From contig NZ_JAPEMA010000001.1 in the NCBI RefSeq assembly GCF_026343185.1, forward strand, positions 5,890,001 to 5,954,000: a stretch of 64,000 bases of DNA, in the 5' to 3' direction. The DNA is from Streptomyces sp. NBC_00091. Its GTDB lineage: Bacteria; Actinomycetota; Actinomycetes; Streptomycetales; Streptomycetaceae. The notes under the pieces were generated by a model that was not told the origin of the DNA, made no database searches, and worked only from the letters and a program-made list of their open reading frames with translations. This document shows, piece after piece, positions 9,225-18,104 of the stretch (within the stretch, counting starts at the first letter, position 1; every line of letters starts with the position of its first letter). The position numbers were made by a program, and so were the translations under genes.

Positions 9225-9254
9225 GTGGGGGTTGCGGGCGTGGGGGTTGCGGGC
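9225..9254. repeat. Two tandem copies of a 15-bp unit
   Basis: GTGGGGGTTGCGGGC occurs twice in direct succession (9225-9239, 9240-9254) in the 210-bp gap between the small protein gene and the oxygenase gene. Nothing else is recognised in that gap. Confidence 0.6.
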
Positions 9255-9377
9255 GTGCGCCGGGCCGCCGCTGCGGCGCACGCCCGTTCGCCCGGTTCAG
9301 TCCTCGATCTTGTCCGTCATCTGGGGTTCCGTCTCGTGGCGGGCGGTGAAGGCCTCGCGGCCCACGCGCTCGACGGC

Positions 9378-10397
9378 CTAGCCCATGGCGTCGAGGACCG
9401 GCTGGACGAGGAGGTTCTTGGTGACCGGGGTGTTGAAGAGGAGGCCCGCGCCGACCGCGCCGGCCTTGGCCCCCAGGTCGTAGGCGGAGGTGGGGACCTT
9501 GACCATGTCGGCGTACTTGTCGGAGAGCGCCTTGCGCAGGAAGGCGGGCACGGCGGCCTTCATGCCGGGCGGCATGTAGGACTGGTAGAGCTCGATGCAG
9601 CCCTTGGTGAGGAGCGCGCCGTCCTCGGTGGGCGCCCATTCGTGGTCGCGGGCGGCGTCCCAGAGGCCGTGCGCCCCCTTGACGTCCATGTCCATGATCT
9701 CGTCGGGCACGCCGAGCCAGTGGCCGATGATCCGCCAGGCGTAGAAGTACCCCTCCTGCTCCCGGGCGGTGGTGGCGATGCCGATGCGGGCCATGGCGTC
9801 GAGGGTGCCGACGGAGAAGACGAGCGCGGCGCCCGCGGTGTAGAGCAGGGAGACGGGCATGCCGTCCTTCTCCGTGTTCCACTTGCCCGAGCGCAGGTGG
9901 AGCTGGCGGATCGCGGCATGGACGAGCCGGACCTTCTGACAGGTCGGCAGGAGCTTCGACTTCGGGCCGAAGGCGTCCTTGTCGCCCATCCCCATGAACA
10001 GCCGGGTGCTCTGGGACAGCCGCCGCTGGGGCCGGTCGAGCTTGTGCGTGGAGTGCAGGGTCTTGGCCCCCATCGGGGACAGGTACGTGCCGACCAGCCC
10101 GGCGGTCGCCTGGACGACGGCGGCCGGGGTCTTGTGGTGGCGGAAGAACTCCTCGGTGTCGGCGAGCTTCTTCTTGTCCACCCAGGAGGGGAACTTCCGG
10201 GTCGACTCCAGGTACTCGCGCAGTACCGGTGGTGCGCCCTCGGGGACCTCGTCCTCGGCCGTGGCCAGCGCGCGGAAGAGGTGGTTCGCACTGTCGATCT
10301 GACCGGAATCGAGGAGCTCGATCACGACCTTGTCGGCCTCGGGGTCGCCCTGCGGCTTGAGGGTGCGGTGGAATTCCTCGTAGGTCATGACGGGCAT
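9378..10397 (-). CDS. Oxygenase MpaB / latex-clearing-protein-like (DUF2236)
   Basis: 339 residues from the ATG at 10397, which has AAGGA seven bases upstream. The sequence matches the DUF2236 helical family: an N-terminal HRTLKPQGDPEADKVV, a central STRLFMGMGDKDAFGP and RLVHAAIRQLHLRSGKW, and a later FYAWRIIGHWLGVPDE. The conserved His residues (in KVRLVHAAIR and IIGHWLG) are candidate heme or catalytic ligands. Members include rubber oxygenase Lcp and mycophenolate-pathway MpaB. No signal peptide is seen, so rubber degradation is unlikely. Two palindromes upstream suggest repressor control. Confidence 0.82.
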   Translation of the reverse strand: MPVMTYEEFHRTLKPQGDPEADKVVIELLDSGQIDSANHLFRALATAEDEVPEGAPPVLREYLESTRKFPSWVDKKKLADTEEFFRHHKTPAAVVQATAGLVGTYLSPMGAKTLHSTHKLDRPQRRLSQSTRLFMGMGDKDAFGPKSKLLPTCQKVRLVHAAIRQLHLRSGKWNTEKDGMPVSLLYTAGAALVFSVGTLDAMARIGIATTAREQEGYFYAWRIIGHWLGVPDEIMDMDVKGAHGLWDAARDHEWAPTEDGALLTKGCIELYQSYMPPGMKAAVPAFLRKALSDKYADMVKVPTSAYDLGAKAGAVGAGLLFNTPVTKNLLVQPVLDAMG

Positions 10398-10430
10398 GCG
10401 CGGGTCCTTCCGTGAGGGGGGAACGATCAA

Positions 10431-10444
10431 GAGTGACGTTACTC
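10431..10444. promoter_or_regulatory. Imperfect palindrome upstream of the MpaB-like gene
   Basis: GAGTGACGTTACTC is a 14-bp palindrome with one mismatched pair (GAGTNACGTNACTC), 34 bases before the oxygenase start. It has the size and symmetry of a TetR-type operator. No tetR gene is adjacent, so the regulator would be encoded elsewhere. Confidence 0.5.
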
Positions 10445-10544
10445 ACAGTGATCGTTTCTGCACTCAGGGGAGGGATGGGGCGTATGGGCGCACGAGTTCT
10501 CGTACGTCTGCGCCCCACGCGCCCCTGTGCCCGGCCGGGGCGGT

Positions 10545-10558
10545 GTACACCGGTGTAC
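10545..10558. promoter_or_regulatory. Perfect 14-bp palindrome in the divergent promoter region
   Basis: GTACACCGGTGTAC is a perfect palindrome midway between the oxygenase gene and the histidine kinase gene. It could serve either promoter. Confidence 0.5.
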
Positions 10559-10632
10559 TACCTGGGGAGTACGCCGGAAACGCTACGCGGGGGTGACGCC
10601 GGTGACGGGGGCCCCCGTCTAGCGTGACGGGT

Positions 10633-11856
10633 ATGGAACAGCAGCGCGAACGCCTCGGTCCCCCGTGGCGGCGATGGGTGGAGCGGACCGGGCGGGGCCC
10701 GGCCTGGCGGTCAGCGCTGCTCGTCGCCGTCCTCCAGCAGGTCGGCTCCGGATGGGCCGCGCAGGCGCAGAGCGGGCGCGCCGCGCTGGACTGGCCGGCC
10801 CGGCTCCTGCTGCTGCTCGGGCCCGCCCTGCTGGTGGTGCGCCACCGCCACCCGGTGGCCGTGGCGTACGGGGTCAGCGCCGTCACCCTCGTGTACATCG
10901 GGGCCGGCTTCCCGTACGGCCCCGTCTTCGCCGGCCTGGCCGTGGCCTGCTTCGCCGCCGTCATCGCCGGGCACCGCAGGGCGGCCTGGGGCGCGGTCGG
11001 CCTGCTCTGGGCCGGGCACCTGCTCATCGGCCACTGGCTCTACCGGTGGCTGCCGCCCGCCGGGGACGGCCCGGCCCCCTGGGGGCAGGAACTGGCCATC
11101 ACCGCCTGGGTGCTCGCGATACTCGCCGTCTCCGAACTGGTCCGCCTCCGCCGCGAGCAGTGGTCGCGCGAGCGGACCGAGCGGGCGGCGGCCGCCCGGC
11201 GCCGGGCCGACGAGGAGCGGCTGCGCATCGCCCGCGAGCTGCACGACGTGCTCGCCCACAGCATCTCGGTCATCAACGTCCAGGCGGGCGTGGGGCTGGC
11301 GCTCCTCGACACCGACCCCGAGCAGGCCCGTACGGCCCTCACCACCATCAAGACGGCCAGCAAGGAGGCGCTCGGCGAGGTCCGCCAGGTCCTCGACACC
11401 CTGCGCACGCCCGGCGCCGCCCCCCGCGCCCCCGCCCCGGGCCTGGACCGCCTCCCCGAACTGGTCGAACAGGCGGCCGCCACCGGGCTCTCCGTGGACA
11501 CCGGCACCCGGGGGCGGGCCAGACCCCTGCCGCCCGGCGCGGACCTCGCCGCCTTCCGCATCCTCCAGGAGGCCCTGACCAACGTCGTACGCCACTCCGG
11601 CTCGCGCACCGCCCGCATCCTCCTCACCTGGCAGCCCGGCGCCCTCGAACTGCGCGTGGACGACGACGGCCCGGCCACCGGCAGCCCCGCCGGCGGCAGC
11701 GGCAACGGCCTCGCCGGAATGCGCGAGCGGGCCGCCGCGCTCGGTGGCACCATCGAGGCCGGTCCCCGCCCCGACGGCGGCTTCCGGATGATCGCCAGAC
11801 TCCCGCTGGAGGCCGCCCCGCCCGCACCGCCCGCTCCGCTCCAGGAGGATTCGTGA
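10633..11856 (+). CDS. Sensor histidine kinase, NarL-partner class (HisKA_3)
   Basis: About 407 residues. Five or so membrane segments fill residues 25-170. A coiled region then leads to the HisKA_3 dimerisation domain, whose phospho-acceptor is His204 in ARELHDVLAHSISVINVQAG. The HATPase domain at the C-terminus shows FRILQEALTNVVRHSG, LRVDDDGP and GNGLAGMRERAAALGG. I used the ATG at 10633; no Shine-Dalgarno is visible and the transcript may be leaderless. The stop overlaps the response regulator start, so the two form a two-component operon. The signal is unknown. Confidence 0.93.
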   Translation: MEQQRERLGPPWRRWVERTGRGPAWRSALLVAVLQQVGSGWAAQAQSGRAALDWPARLLLLLGPALLVVRHRHPVAVAYGVSAVTLVYIGAGFPYGPVFAGLAVACFAAVIAGHRRAAWGAVGLLWAGHLLIGHWLYRWLPPAGDGPAPWGQELAITAWVLAILAVSELVRLRREQWSRERTERAAAARRRADEERLRIARELHDVLAHSISVINVQAGVGLALLDTDPEQARTALTTIKTASKEALGEVRQVLDTLRTPGAAPRAPAPGLDRLPELVEQAAATGLSVDTGTRGRARPLPPGADLAAFRILQEALTNVVRHSGSRTARILLTWQPGALELRVDDDGPATGSPAGGSGNGLAGMRERAAALGGTIEAGPRPDGGFRMIARLPLEAAPPAPPAPLQEDS

Positions 11857-12518
11857 TCCGCGTGCTGCTCGCCGACGACCAGCTCCTCGTCCGGGCGGGG
11901 TTCCGCGCGCTCCTCGACGCGCAGCCCGGCATCACGGTGGCCGGCGAGGCCGCCGACGGGGAGGAGGCCGTCCGGCTGGCCCGCGAACTGCGCCCCGACG
12001 TGGTCCTCATGGACATCCGGATGCCGCTCCTCGACGGTCTCGCCGCCACCCGCGCGATCACCGCCGACGCGTCCCTGGCCGCCGTCAGGGTGGTGATGCT
12101 CACCACCTTCGAACTCGACGAGTACGTCTTCGAGGCGATCCGCGCCGGAGCCTCCGGCTTCCTGGTCAAGGACACCGAGCCCGAGGAACTGCTGCGCGCG
12201 GTACGGGCGGTGGTCGACGGGGACGCGCTGCTGTCGCCGGGGGTGACCCGCCGCCTGATCGCGGAGTTCGCCGCCCGCTCCCGGCAACCGGCCCCGGCCG
12301 CGGGCCTGGAGCGGCTCACCGGCCGCGAGCGCGAGGTCATGGCCCTGGTCGGCATGGGCCTGTCGAACGAGGAGATCGCCCGCCGCCTCGTCGTCAGCCC
12401 CCTCACCGCGAAGACCCACGTCAGCCGCACGATGGTCAAGCTCGGCGCCCGCGACCGCGCCCAGCTGGTCGTCCTGGCCTACGAGTCGGGCCTGGTCCGC
12501 CCCGGCTGGCTCGGCTGA
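11853..12518 (+). CDS. NarL/LuxR-type response regulator
   Basis: 221 residues starting with GTG (AGGAGGATTC just before), overlapping the kinase TGA by GTGA. The receiver domain has the acidic pair DD (residues 8-9), phospho-acceptor Asp54 in VLMDIRMPL, and the Lys in FLVKDTEPEEL. The C-terminal LuxR helix-turn-helix is LTGREREVMALVGMGLSNEEIARRL followed by SPLTAKTHVSR. It is the cognate partner of the kinase directly upstream. Confidence 0.95.
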   Translation: MIRVLLADDQLLVRAGFRALLDAQPGITVAGEAADGEEAVRLARELRPDVVLMDIRMPLLDGLAATRAITADASLAAVRVVMLTTFELDEYVFEAIRAGASGFLVKDTEPEELLRAVRAVVDGDALLSPGVTRRLIAEFAARSRQPAPAAGLERLTGREREVMALVGMGLSNEEIARRLVVSPLTAKTHVSRTMVKLGARDRAQLVVLAYESGLVRPGWLG

Positions 12519-12652
12519 CCCGCACGCGGCCCCGGTCCCGTACTCCCGCAGAAGTACCCGCGGTGCAGCCGGCCGTACGACGACCCGGGCCCCTCCCGGA
12601 GCCAGTCTCGGAGCAAGACGAGAAGTCCACGCTTCCGAGGAGCTGAACCGAG

Positions 12653-12955
12653 ATGGCCACCCTCAACACCCTCACCACCCTCGCGTACGACGGGCCCGGC
12701 CCGTGGATCCTGTTCTTCCCCCTGATCTGGGCGGCGGTCGTGGTCACGGTCGTCACCGTGCTGCGCCGCACCGTGTGGCGAGGCGGCCGCCGCGGGCCGT
12801 GGCAGGCCCGGGGGGCCGCGTACGGCGCCGGCTCGCCGATCGCGGTCCTGGGACGCCGCTTCGCCTCCGGCGAGATCGACGAGGACGAGTACTGGCGCCG
12901 GCTGTCCGTCCTGGACGAGCAGTTCGGCCGCTCCCTCAAGGACGGTGCCGCCTGA
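12653..12955 (+). CDS. Membrane protein with C-terminal SHOCT domain
   Basis: 100 residues. A single membrane helix (WILFFPLIWAAVVVTVVTVL) lies at about 18-37. The C-terminal 35 residues (IAVLGRRFASGEIDEDEYWRRLSVL) form a SHOCT domain, a short oligomerisation module. Function is unknown; such proteins are common next to signalling genes. The 130-bp gap before it shows nothing definite. Confidence 0.8.
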   Translation: MATLNTLTTLAYDGPGPWILFFPLIWAAVVVTVVTVLRRTVWRGGRRGPWQARGAAYGAGSPIAVLGRRFASGEIDEDEYWRRLSVLDEQFGRSLKDGAA

Positions 12956-13070
12956 GCACCGCCCACGGCCGCGGCGACACCGGGGTCGCGCCCTGGACCG
13001 GGCACCGCCGCGGCCGGGCGCTACGCCGCGCCGCGTGGGTGCGTACCGGCCGGCGTGGCAGGCTGGAGCC

Positions 13071-13808
13071 ATGTGCGGCCGATACGTCTCCACCCGCAGC
13101 CCCGAGGACCTGACGGGCCTCTTCGAGGCCATCCCCCGCGACCCCGGCCTGGTGCTCCCGCCGAGCTGGAACGTCGCCCCGACGGACCCGGTGTGGGCGG
13201 TGCTCGAGCGCGCCGACCGGGAGAGCGGGGTGCTGGAGCGGCAGCTGAGGGCGCTGCGGTGGGGGCTGGTGCCGTCCTGGTCGAAGAGCACCGACGGCGC
13301 GGCGAAGATGATCAACGCCCGGGTCGAGACGGTCGGGGAGAAGCCGGCCTACCGCCGGGCCTTCGCCAAGCGCCGCTGCCTGCTGCCCGCCGACGGCTTC
13401 TACGAGTGGGAGTCCGTCCCGGCCTCCGGCAAGACGAAGGCCTACAAGCAGCCGTACTTCATCAGCCCGCAGGACGGCGCGGTGCTGGCGATGGCGGGCC
13501 TGTACGAGTTCTGGCGCGACCCCGCCGTCAAGGACGGGGACGACCCGGCCGCCTGGTGGGCGACCTGCACCGTCATCACCACCGAGGCCACCGACGCCGC
13601 CGGCCGCGTCCACCCCCGGATGCCCCTGGCCCTCGCCCCCGCCGACTACGACGCCTGGCTCGACCCCGCGCACGAGGACCCGCACGCCCTGCGCGCCCTC
13701 CTCGCCACCCCGGCCGGAGGCCGCCTGGACGTCCGCGCGGTGACCACGGCGGTCAACAACGTACGCAACAACGGCCCCGAACTCCTGGACGACGCCCCGA
13801 TATCCTGA
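13071..13808 (+). CDS. SRAP/HMCES-type abasic-site peptidase (YedK-like)
   Basis: 245 residues beginning MCGRY, where Cys2 becomes the catalytic N-terminal cysteine that crosslinks to abasic sites in single-stranded DNA. Other family residues are visible: Asn in SWNVAPT, the WGLVPSWSK segment, NARVETV, Glu in GFYEWE, and His in RVHPRMPLAL. Family knowledge links it to protection of abasic DNA during replication. It stands alone here. Confidence 0.93.
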   Translation: MCGRYVSTRSPEDLTGLFEAIPRDPGLVLPPSWNVAPTDPVWAVLERADRESGVLERQLRALRWGLVPSWSKSTDGAAKMINARVETVGEKPAYRRAFAKRRCLLPADGFYEWESVPASGKTKAYKQPYFISPQDGAVLAMAGLYEFWRDPAVKDGDDPAAWWATCTVITTEATDAAGRVHPRMPLALAPADYDAWLDPAHEDPHALRALLATPAGGRLDVRAVTTAVNNVRNNGPELLDDAPIS

Positions 13809-13841
13809 ACGACCGTCCCGCTACAGACAGGTGCGACACAC

Positions 13842-14285
13842 ATGGCCACGGGCACCACGGGCACCACCGGCACGGAGAACGCCGCCTACGAGATCGGCCC
13901 CGGCGTTCCCGACGTCGCCACCTACCGCCGGCTGCGCGGTGAGACCGGCCTCGGCGCCAAGAGCGTCGAGGGCTCGGTCATCGGACTGCCCAACTCCTGG
14001 TACTGCGTCACCGTCCGGCACGACGGCGAGACCGTCGGCATGGGCCGGATCGTCGGTGACGGCGGCTGCTTCCTCCAGATCGTCGACATCTGCGTGCTCC
14101 CCGAGCACCAGGGCCGGGGCCTCGGCAAGCTGATCATGGAGGACCTCTCCGCCGAGCTGGAACGGCGCGCGCCGCAGGGCACGTACGTGTCCCTGATCGC
14201 GGACGGGCCCGCCCGGCACCTCTACGCCAAGTTCGGCTTCGCCGAGACCGCGCCCGCGTCGGTGGGCATGGCCCGGCTGCTCTGA
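13842..14285 (+). CDS. GNAT family N-acetyltransferase
   Basis: 147 residues with a Gly/Thr-rich N-terminus. The acetyl-CoA-binding motif A is clear: LQIVDICVLPEHQGRGLGKLIMEDL (Q/R-x-x-G-x-G/A as QGRGLG). The C-terminal LYAKFGFAETAP is the usual motif B region. The substrate is unknown. It lies 33 bp after the SRAP gene and may be cotranscribed. Confidence 0.9.
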   Translation: MATGTTGTTGTENAAYEIGPGVPDVATYRRLRGETGLGAKSVEGSVIGLPNSWYCVTVRHDGETVGMGRIVGDGGCFLQIVDICVLPEHQGRGLGKLIMEDLSAELERRAPQGTYVSLIADGPARHLYAKFGFAETAPASVGMARLL

Positions 14286-14301
14286 CGGGACCGACGGCGC
14301 G

Positions 14302-15423
14302 CTACGCGCCCGGCGGCAGCACCAGCACCGGCACCCGCTGGACCAGGTTGTTGCCGAAACCCCCGCGGTTCCAGGGCTGTTCGAGGGGCTGGGTGCGGCC
14401 CGCCGCGTCCGTGGCGCGGACCACGAGGGTGTGGCTGCCGGGCGTGGCCGTCCACCGGCGGTGCCAGGCCTGCCAGGCCCAGCCGCCCGGGTCCCGCGCC
14501 GTCACCTCGGCGTCCGCCCAGGTACGGCCCCCGTCGGCGCTCACCTCGACCCGGGTCACCGGCCCGTGCCCCGACCAGGCGCGCCCCTCCAACCGCACCG
14601 GCCCCGGCCGCACCACGCGGACGCGGGACATGAAGTCGGGGAAGCCCGGCGGGAGCAGCAGGGCGCGCGGGGCGATCCGGGTCACCGGCTCGCCGGGGTC
14701 CTCGGCGGTACGCCGGTAGCGGTAGGCCACCGCCTGCTGGAAGCCGGTGAAGGGCGCCCCGGCCAGGGTGATGTCCCGCAGCCACTTCACGTGCGCCATG
14801 CCGTACCAGCCGGGTACCACCAGCCGCAGCGGGAACCCGTGCTGCGGCGGCAGGGGCCCGCCGTTCATGGCGTACGCGAGCAGCACCTCGGGGTCCGCGC
14901 CGGTGGCGACGGCCAGGGGCAGGCTGCGCCGGTAGTCCTGTTCGACCCCGCGCTCGATCCCGTGGTCGGCGCCGGTGAACACCGCCTCGACGGCGTCCTC
15001 CCGCACTCCGGCCTGCTCCAGCACGGTCCGCAGCGGCACCCCGGTCCAGTCGGCGGTGCCGACCGCCTCGACCAGCCACGGCTGGCTCACCGGCCGGGGC
15101 GTCAGCCGCGCCCGCCCGTTGCCCGCGCACTCCATCGTGACCCGGCGGGTGACGGCCGGCAGCGCCCGCAGGGCGGCCAGGTCCAGCGACAGCGGCGTGC
15201 GCACCCGGCCGCCGACGGTCAGCCGCCAGCTCCCGGCGTCGGCGGCGGGGATGTCGTAGTGGACCAGTACGTAGTGCAGCCCGGCCGGCGTGACCTCGTA
15301 CCGCAGCGCCTCCAGGGGCAGCCCGTGGTTGCGCGCGGCGAGCGCCAGCTCCTCGGCGCTGATGCCCTCGCCCTCGGCCGCCACCCGCCCCGGGGTGCTG
15401 ACATCGCTCAGGGACGCGTCCAT
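14302..15423 (-). CDS. Sulfite oxidase-like molybdopterin enzyme
   Basis: 373 residues. The oxidoreductase molybdopterin-binding domain has the molybdenum-ligating cysteine at residue 99 (TMECAGNGRARLTPR) and the conserved W-x-G-V-P-L segment (TADWTGVPLRTVLEQAGV). GFPLRLVVPGWYGMAHVKWL follows. A dimerisation domain of the sulfite-oxidase type forms the C-terminus (GRAWSGHGPVTRVEVSADGG). No signal peptide is visible, so it is probably cytoplasmic. It is the last gene of a DeoR-HAD-oxidase row, starting five bases after the HAD stop codon. Confidence 0.9.
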   Translation of the reverse strand: MDASLSDVSTPGRVAAEGEGISAEELALAARNHGLPLEALRYEVTPAGLHYVLVHYDIPAADAGSWRLTVGGRVRTPLSLDLAALRALPAVTRRVTMECAGNGRARLTPRPVSQPWLVEAVGTADWTGVPLRTVLEQAGVREDAVEAVFTGADHGIERGVEQDYRRSLPLAVATGADPEVLLAYAMNGGPLPPQHGFPLRLVVPGWYGMAHVKWLRDITLAGAPFTGFQQAVAYRYRRTAEDPGEPVTRIAPRALLLPPGFPDFMSRVRVVRPGPVRLEGRAWSGHGPVTRVEVSADGGRTWADAEVTARDPGGWAWQAWHRRWTATPGSHTLVVRATDAAGRTQPLEQPWNRGGFGNNLVQRVPVLVLPPGA

Positions 15424-15427
15424 CCCC

Positions 15428-16057
15428 TCATGGTCGCGCCTCCGGACCGTCCCCGCAGGCGGGCCGAGCGAGCGCCTCGCGCAGCGCGGCCGGCGAGGTG
15501 AAGAGGTGGCCGCGGATGCCGAGGGCCCGGGCGGCGTCGACGTTCTCCTGCCGGTCGTCCACGAACAGCACCTCGCCCGGCGCCGCGCCGAGCGCCCGCA
15601 GGCACCACTCGTACGCCCCGGGCGCCGGCTTGGCGAGGCCGATGCGGCAGGACAGGCCCCGCACCCGGAAGTGCGAGAGCCAGGGCTGGTGCCGTTCGTA
15701 GTGGACGGCGAGCTCCTCCGGGATGTTCGAAAGGAGGGCGATCCGCCGCCCGGACGCGGCCAGTTCCCCGATCAGGGCCACCATCTCCCCGTCCACGGCG
15801 CTCCAGCTCGCGATGTCGGCCTCGACGAGCGCGGCGGTCTCCCGCTCGCCGAACCGGGTGCCGAGCGCCTCACCGACGAGGCGCCAGTACCCCGGCCCGG
15901 TCAGCTCGCCGCTGTCGTAGGGCGGGCGCAGCGCCCAGTACGCCTCCCAGAACGGCGCCGCGGGCGCCTGCGCCGTCTCGACGAGGCGCTCCCGCCCGGC
16001 CGGGGACTGGTGGCGGGCGATGACGCCGAAGAGGTCGAAGAGCAAGATCTCGTCCAT
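15428..16057 (-). CDS. HAD superfamily hydrolase (subfamily IA)
   Basis: 209 residues. HAD motif I is LLFDLFGVI with the nucleophilic Asp, but the usual second Asp is replaced by Phe, as in dehalogenase-like subfamilies. Motif II is IALLSNIPE, motif III includes GLAKPAPGAYEWCL, and motif IV is VLFVDDRQENVDAA. It starts four bases after the deoR stop codon and is probably cotranscribed with it. The substrate is unknown. Confidence 0.9.
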   Translation of the reverse strand: MDEILLFDLFGVIARHQSPAGRERLVETAQAPAAPFWEAYWALRPPYDSGELTGPGYWRLVGEALGTRFGERETAALVEADIASWSAVDGEMVALIGELAASGRRIALLSNIPEELAVHYERHQPWLSHFRVRGLSCRIGLAKPAPGAYEWCLRALGAAPGEVLFVDDRQENVDAARALGIRGHLFTSPAALREALARPACGDGPEARP

Positions 16058-16061
16058 CGCC

Positions 16062-16817
16062 TCAGACCTTCCGTACGGTGACGCCCGCCGCGGCCAGGGC
16101 GTCGCAGTCCTCCTGCGGCGCCGCCCGGTCGGTGACCACGGCGTGCAGCGCGGAGGCGGGCAGCACGTGCGCGAGGGCGGTACGGGAGAGCTTCGCGGAC
16201 TCGGTGGCGGCGATGACCCGGCGCGCGGAGGCGACCGCGGCGCGTTTGACGGCGGCGTCGGCCAGGTCGTAGGCGGTCAGACCGTCCGCCGCGCTCAGCC
16301 CGCAGCAGCCGATGACGGCGGTGTCGAAGCGCAGGGCGGCGAGGGAGGCCTCGGTCAGCGGCCCGGTCAGGGCGAGTTCACCCCGGCGGGGCGCCCCGCC
16401 GGGCAGCAGCAGCGTCAGCCGGGGCGCGTCCGCCAGGGCGTTGGCGGCGTGCAGGGACAACGGCATCACGGTGAGCCGGCGGTGGTGCAGGGCGCGGGCC
16501 ACCTCCAGGCAGGTGGTGCCGCTGTCCAGGACCACCGACTCCCCGTCCGCGACCAGGGCGGCGACCTCGGCGGCGATGCGCCGCTTGGCCTCCAGGCCGT
16601 CCCGGGCGCGCAGGGGGAAGGGGGTCTCCTCGCCGCGCAGCAGCAGGCTGCGTGCCCCGCCCCGGTAGCGCTCGAGCACTCCCTGGTCGGCCAGGGCCTC
16701 CAGGTCGCGTCGGATGGTCATCTCGGAGGCGCCGGTGAGCTCCGCGAGCTCGGCGACGCTGCGGCTGCCGCTCGCGCGGACGGCGTCGGTGATCTGCCTC
16801 AGTCGGTCTGCACTCAT
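16062..16817 (-). CDS. DeoR family transcriptional regulator
   Basis: About 251 residues. The N-terminal DeoR helix-turn-helix (RSVAELAELTGASEMTIRRDLEALADQGVLERYRGG) is classic. The C-terminal sugar-phosphate-sensing DeoRC domain shows VLDSGTTCLEVARAL and AVIGCCGLSAADGLTAYD. I used the ATG at 16817; an in-frame ATG at 16832 lies within the operator. It faces an MFS gene across a short region with matching half sites and probably represses it. Confidence 0.9.
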   Translation of the reverse strand: MSADRLRQITDAVRASGSRSVAELAELTGASEMTIRRDLEALADQGVLERYRGGARSLLLRGEETPFPLRARDGLEAKRRIAAEVAALVADGESVVLDSGTTCLEVARALHHRRLTVMPLSLHAANALADAPRLTLLLPGGAPRRGELALTGPLTEASLAALRFDTAVIGCCGLSAADGLTAYDLADAAVKRAAVASARRVIAATESAKLSRTALAHVLPASALHAVVTDRAAPQEDCDALAAAGVTVRKV

Positions 16818-16824
16818 GCTCCGA

Positions 16825-16885
16825 TTGAACATCCACGATGTTCGAAAGGCAAGGTCCGCACATCAATCGTGTTTGTTATGTTCGA
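16825..16885. promoter_or_regulatory. DeoR-type operator half sites between deoR and MFS genes
   Basis: TTGAACAT (16825-16832) and ATGTTCGA (16838-16845) form an inverted repeat with a 5-bp spacer. A third copy, ATGTTCGA, lies at 16878-16885 over the start of the MFS gene. The spacing between the second and third copies is 40 bp. These are plausible binding sites for the adjacent DeoR protein. Confidence 0.6.
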
Positions 16886-16889
16886 TTGC

Positions 16890-18101
16890 ATGCAGCCACT
16901 CGTACCGCCCCTCGTCCAAGGACCGCCCCCGCCCGGAACCCTGCGGAGGGGGCGGCGGGCCACCTTCGCCTACTTCGCCCTGAACGGCTTCGTCATGGGC
17001 ATGTGGATCGTCCACATCCCCCTCGCGCAGCAGCGCACCGGCATCGGCCACGCCCTCCTCGGCTGGCTCCTGCTCCTCCTCGGGGCCGGGGCCTTCGCCG
17101 GCATGCGGCTGGCCGGGCCGCTCACCGACCGCTTCGGAGCCCGCGCGACCGTCCCCGCCGGCGCCGCGCTGTGCGGCGCCGCCGTGGTGCTGCCGGCCCT
17201 GGCCGGAGATGCCAGGACCCTGGGCGGGGCCCTGCTGCTGCTCGGCTTCGGCAACGGCTGCCTGGACGTCGCCATGAACACCCACGCCGTCCAGATCGAA
17301 CGCTGCTACGGGCGGCCCGTCATGTCCGCCTTCCACGCGGTGTTCTCCATCGGCGGCGCCCTCGCCGCCCTGACCGGGTCCCTCACCTTGCACCTCGGTC
17401 TGCCCGCCACCGCCACCCTCGGGGCCACCGCCCTCGGCGCGCTCCTCCTCGCCCTCCTGGCCGCCCCCGGGCTCCTGGACCGCGAGCCCGCGCCGGCCGC
17501 CCATCCCGCCGCCCGCGCGGGTCGCCGTCGTACGCCCCCGCGCATCCGGATGCTCGCCCTGCTCGCCTTCCTGCTCATGCTCTGCGAGGGCGTGGCCAAC
17601 GACTGGAGCGCGCTGCACCTCGAGGACTCCCTCGGCGCGTCCGCAGGCACCGCCGCGCTCGCCTACGGGGCCTTCGCCACCGCCATGACCGCCGGCCGGT
17701 TCCTCACCGACCGCCTGACGGCGCGCATCGGCCCCGTCGCCGTGCTGCGCTACGGAGCCGCCCTCGCCGGGGCCGGCCTGACCCTGGCGGTCGCCGCGCC
17801 CGGGGTCCCGGCGGCGCTGGCCGGCTGGACCCTCTTCGGCGCCGGCCTCTCCGGCTGCGTCCCCCAGCTCTTCAGCGCCGCCGGTCACGCCGCCCCGGAG
17901 GCGGCCGGCGCCGCCGTCTCCCGCGTCGCGGGCCTCGGCTACCTCGGCATGCTCGCGGGCCCGGCCGTGATCGGCCCGCTCGCCCACCTCATGCCGCTGG
18001 GCCTGACGCTCCTGCTGCCCGTGGCCTGCTGCGCCTTCGCCGCCCTGGCCGCCCGCACCCTCCAGCCGGCCCCGGCCCCGGCCCCGGCCGCCGACGCGTA
18101 G
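16890..18101 (+). CDS. MFS transporter (sugar-efflux/FucP-like class)
   Basis: About 403 residues with 12 hydrophobic segments. Recognisable parts are the MFS loop LAGPLTDRFGARATVPAG after TM2, the TM4-5 region GNGCLDVAMNTHAVQIERCYGRPVMSAFHAVFSIGG, and the C-half TAGRFLTDRLTARIG. The NTHAV and FHAVFSIGG motifs are typical of a widespread bacterial MFS subgroup. The ATG at 16890 or 16878 could be the start; neither has a Shine-Dalgarno. It is divergent from deoR and likely under its control. Confidence 0.87.
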   Translation: MQPLVPPLVQGPPPPGTLRRGRRATFAYFALNGFVMGMWIVHIPLAQQRTGIGHALLGWLLLLLGAGAFAGMRLAGPLTDRFGARATVPAGAALCGAAVVLPALAGDARTLGGALLLLGFGNGCLDVAMNTHAVQIERCYGRPVMSAFHAVFSIGGALAALTGSLTLHLGLPATATLGATALGALLLALLAAPGLLDREPAPAAHPAARAGRRRTPPRIRMLALLAFLLMLCEGVANDWSALHLEDSLGASAGTAALAYGAFATAMTAGRFLTDRLTARIGPVAVLRYGAALAGAGLTLAVAAPGVPAALAGWTLFGAGLSGCVPQLFSAAGHAAPEAAGAAVSRVAGLGYLGMLAGPAVIGPLAHLMPLGLTLLLPVACCAFAALAARTLQPAPAPAPAADA

Positions 18102-18104
18102 GGC

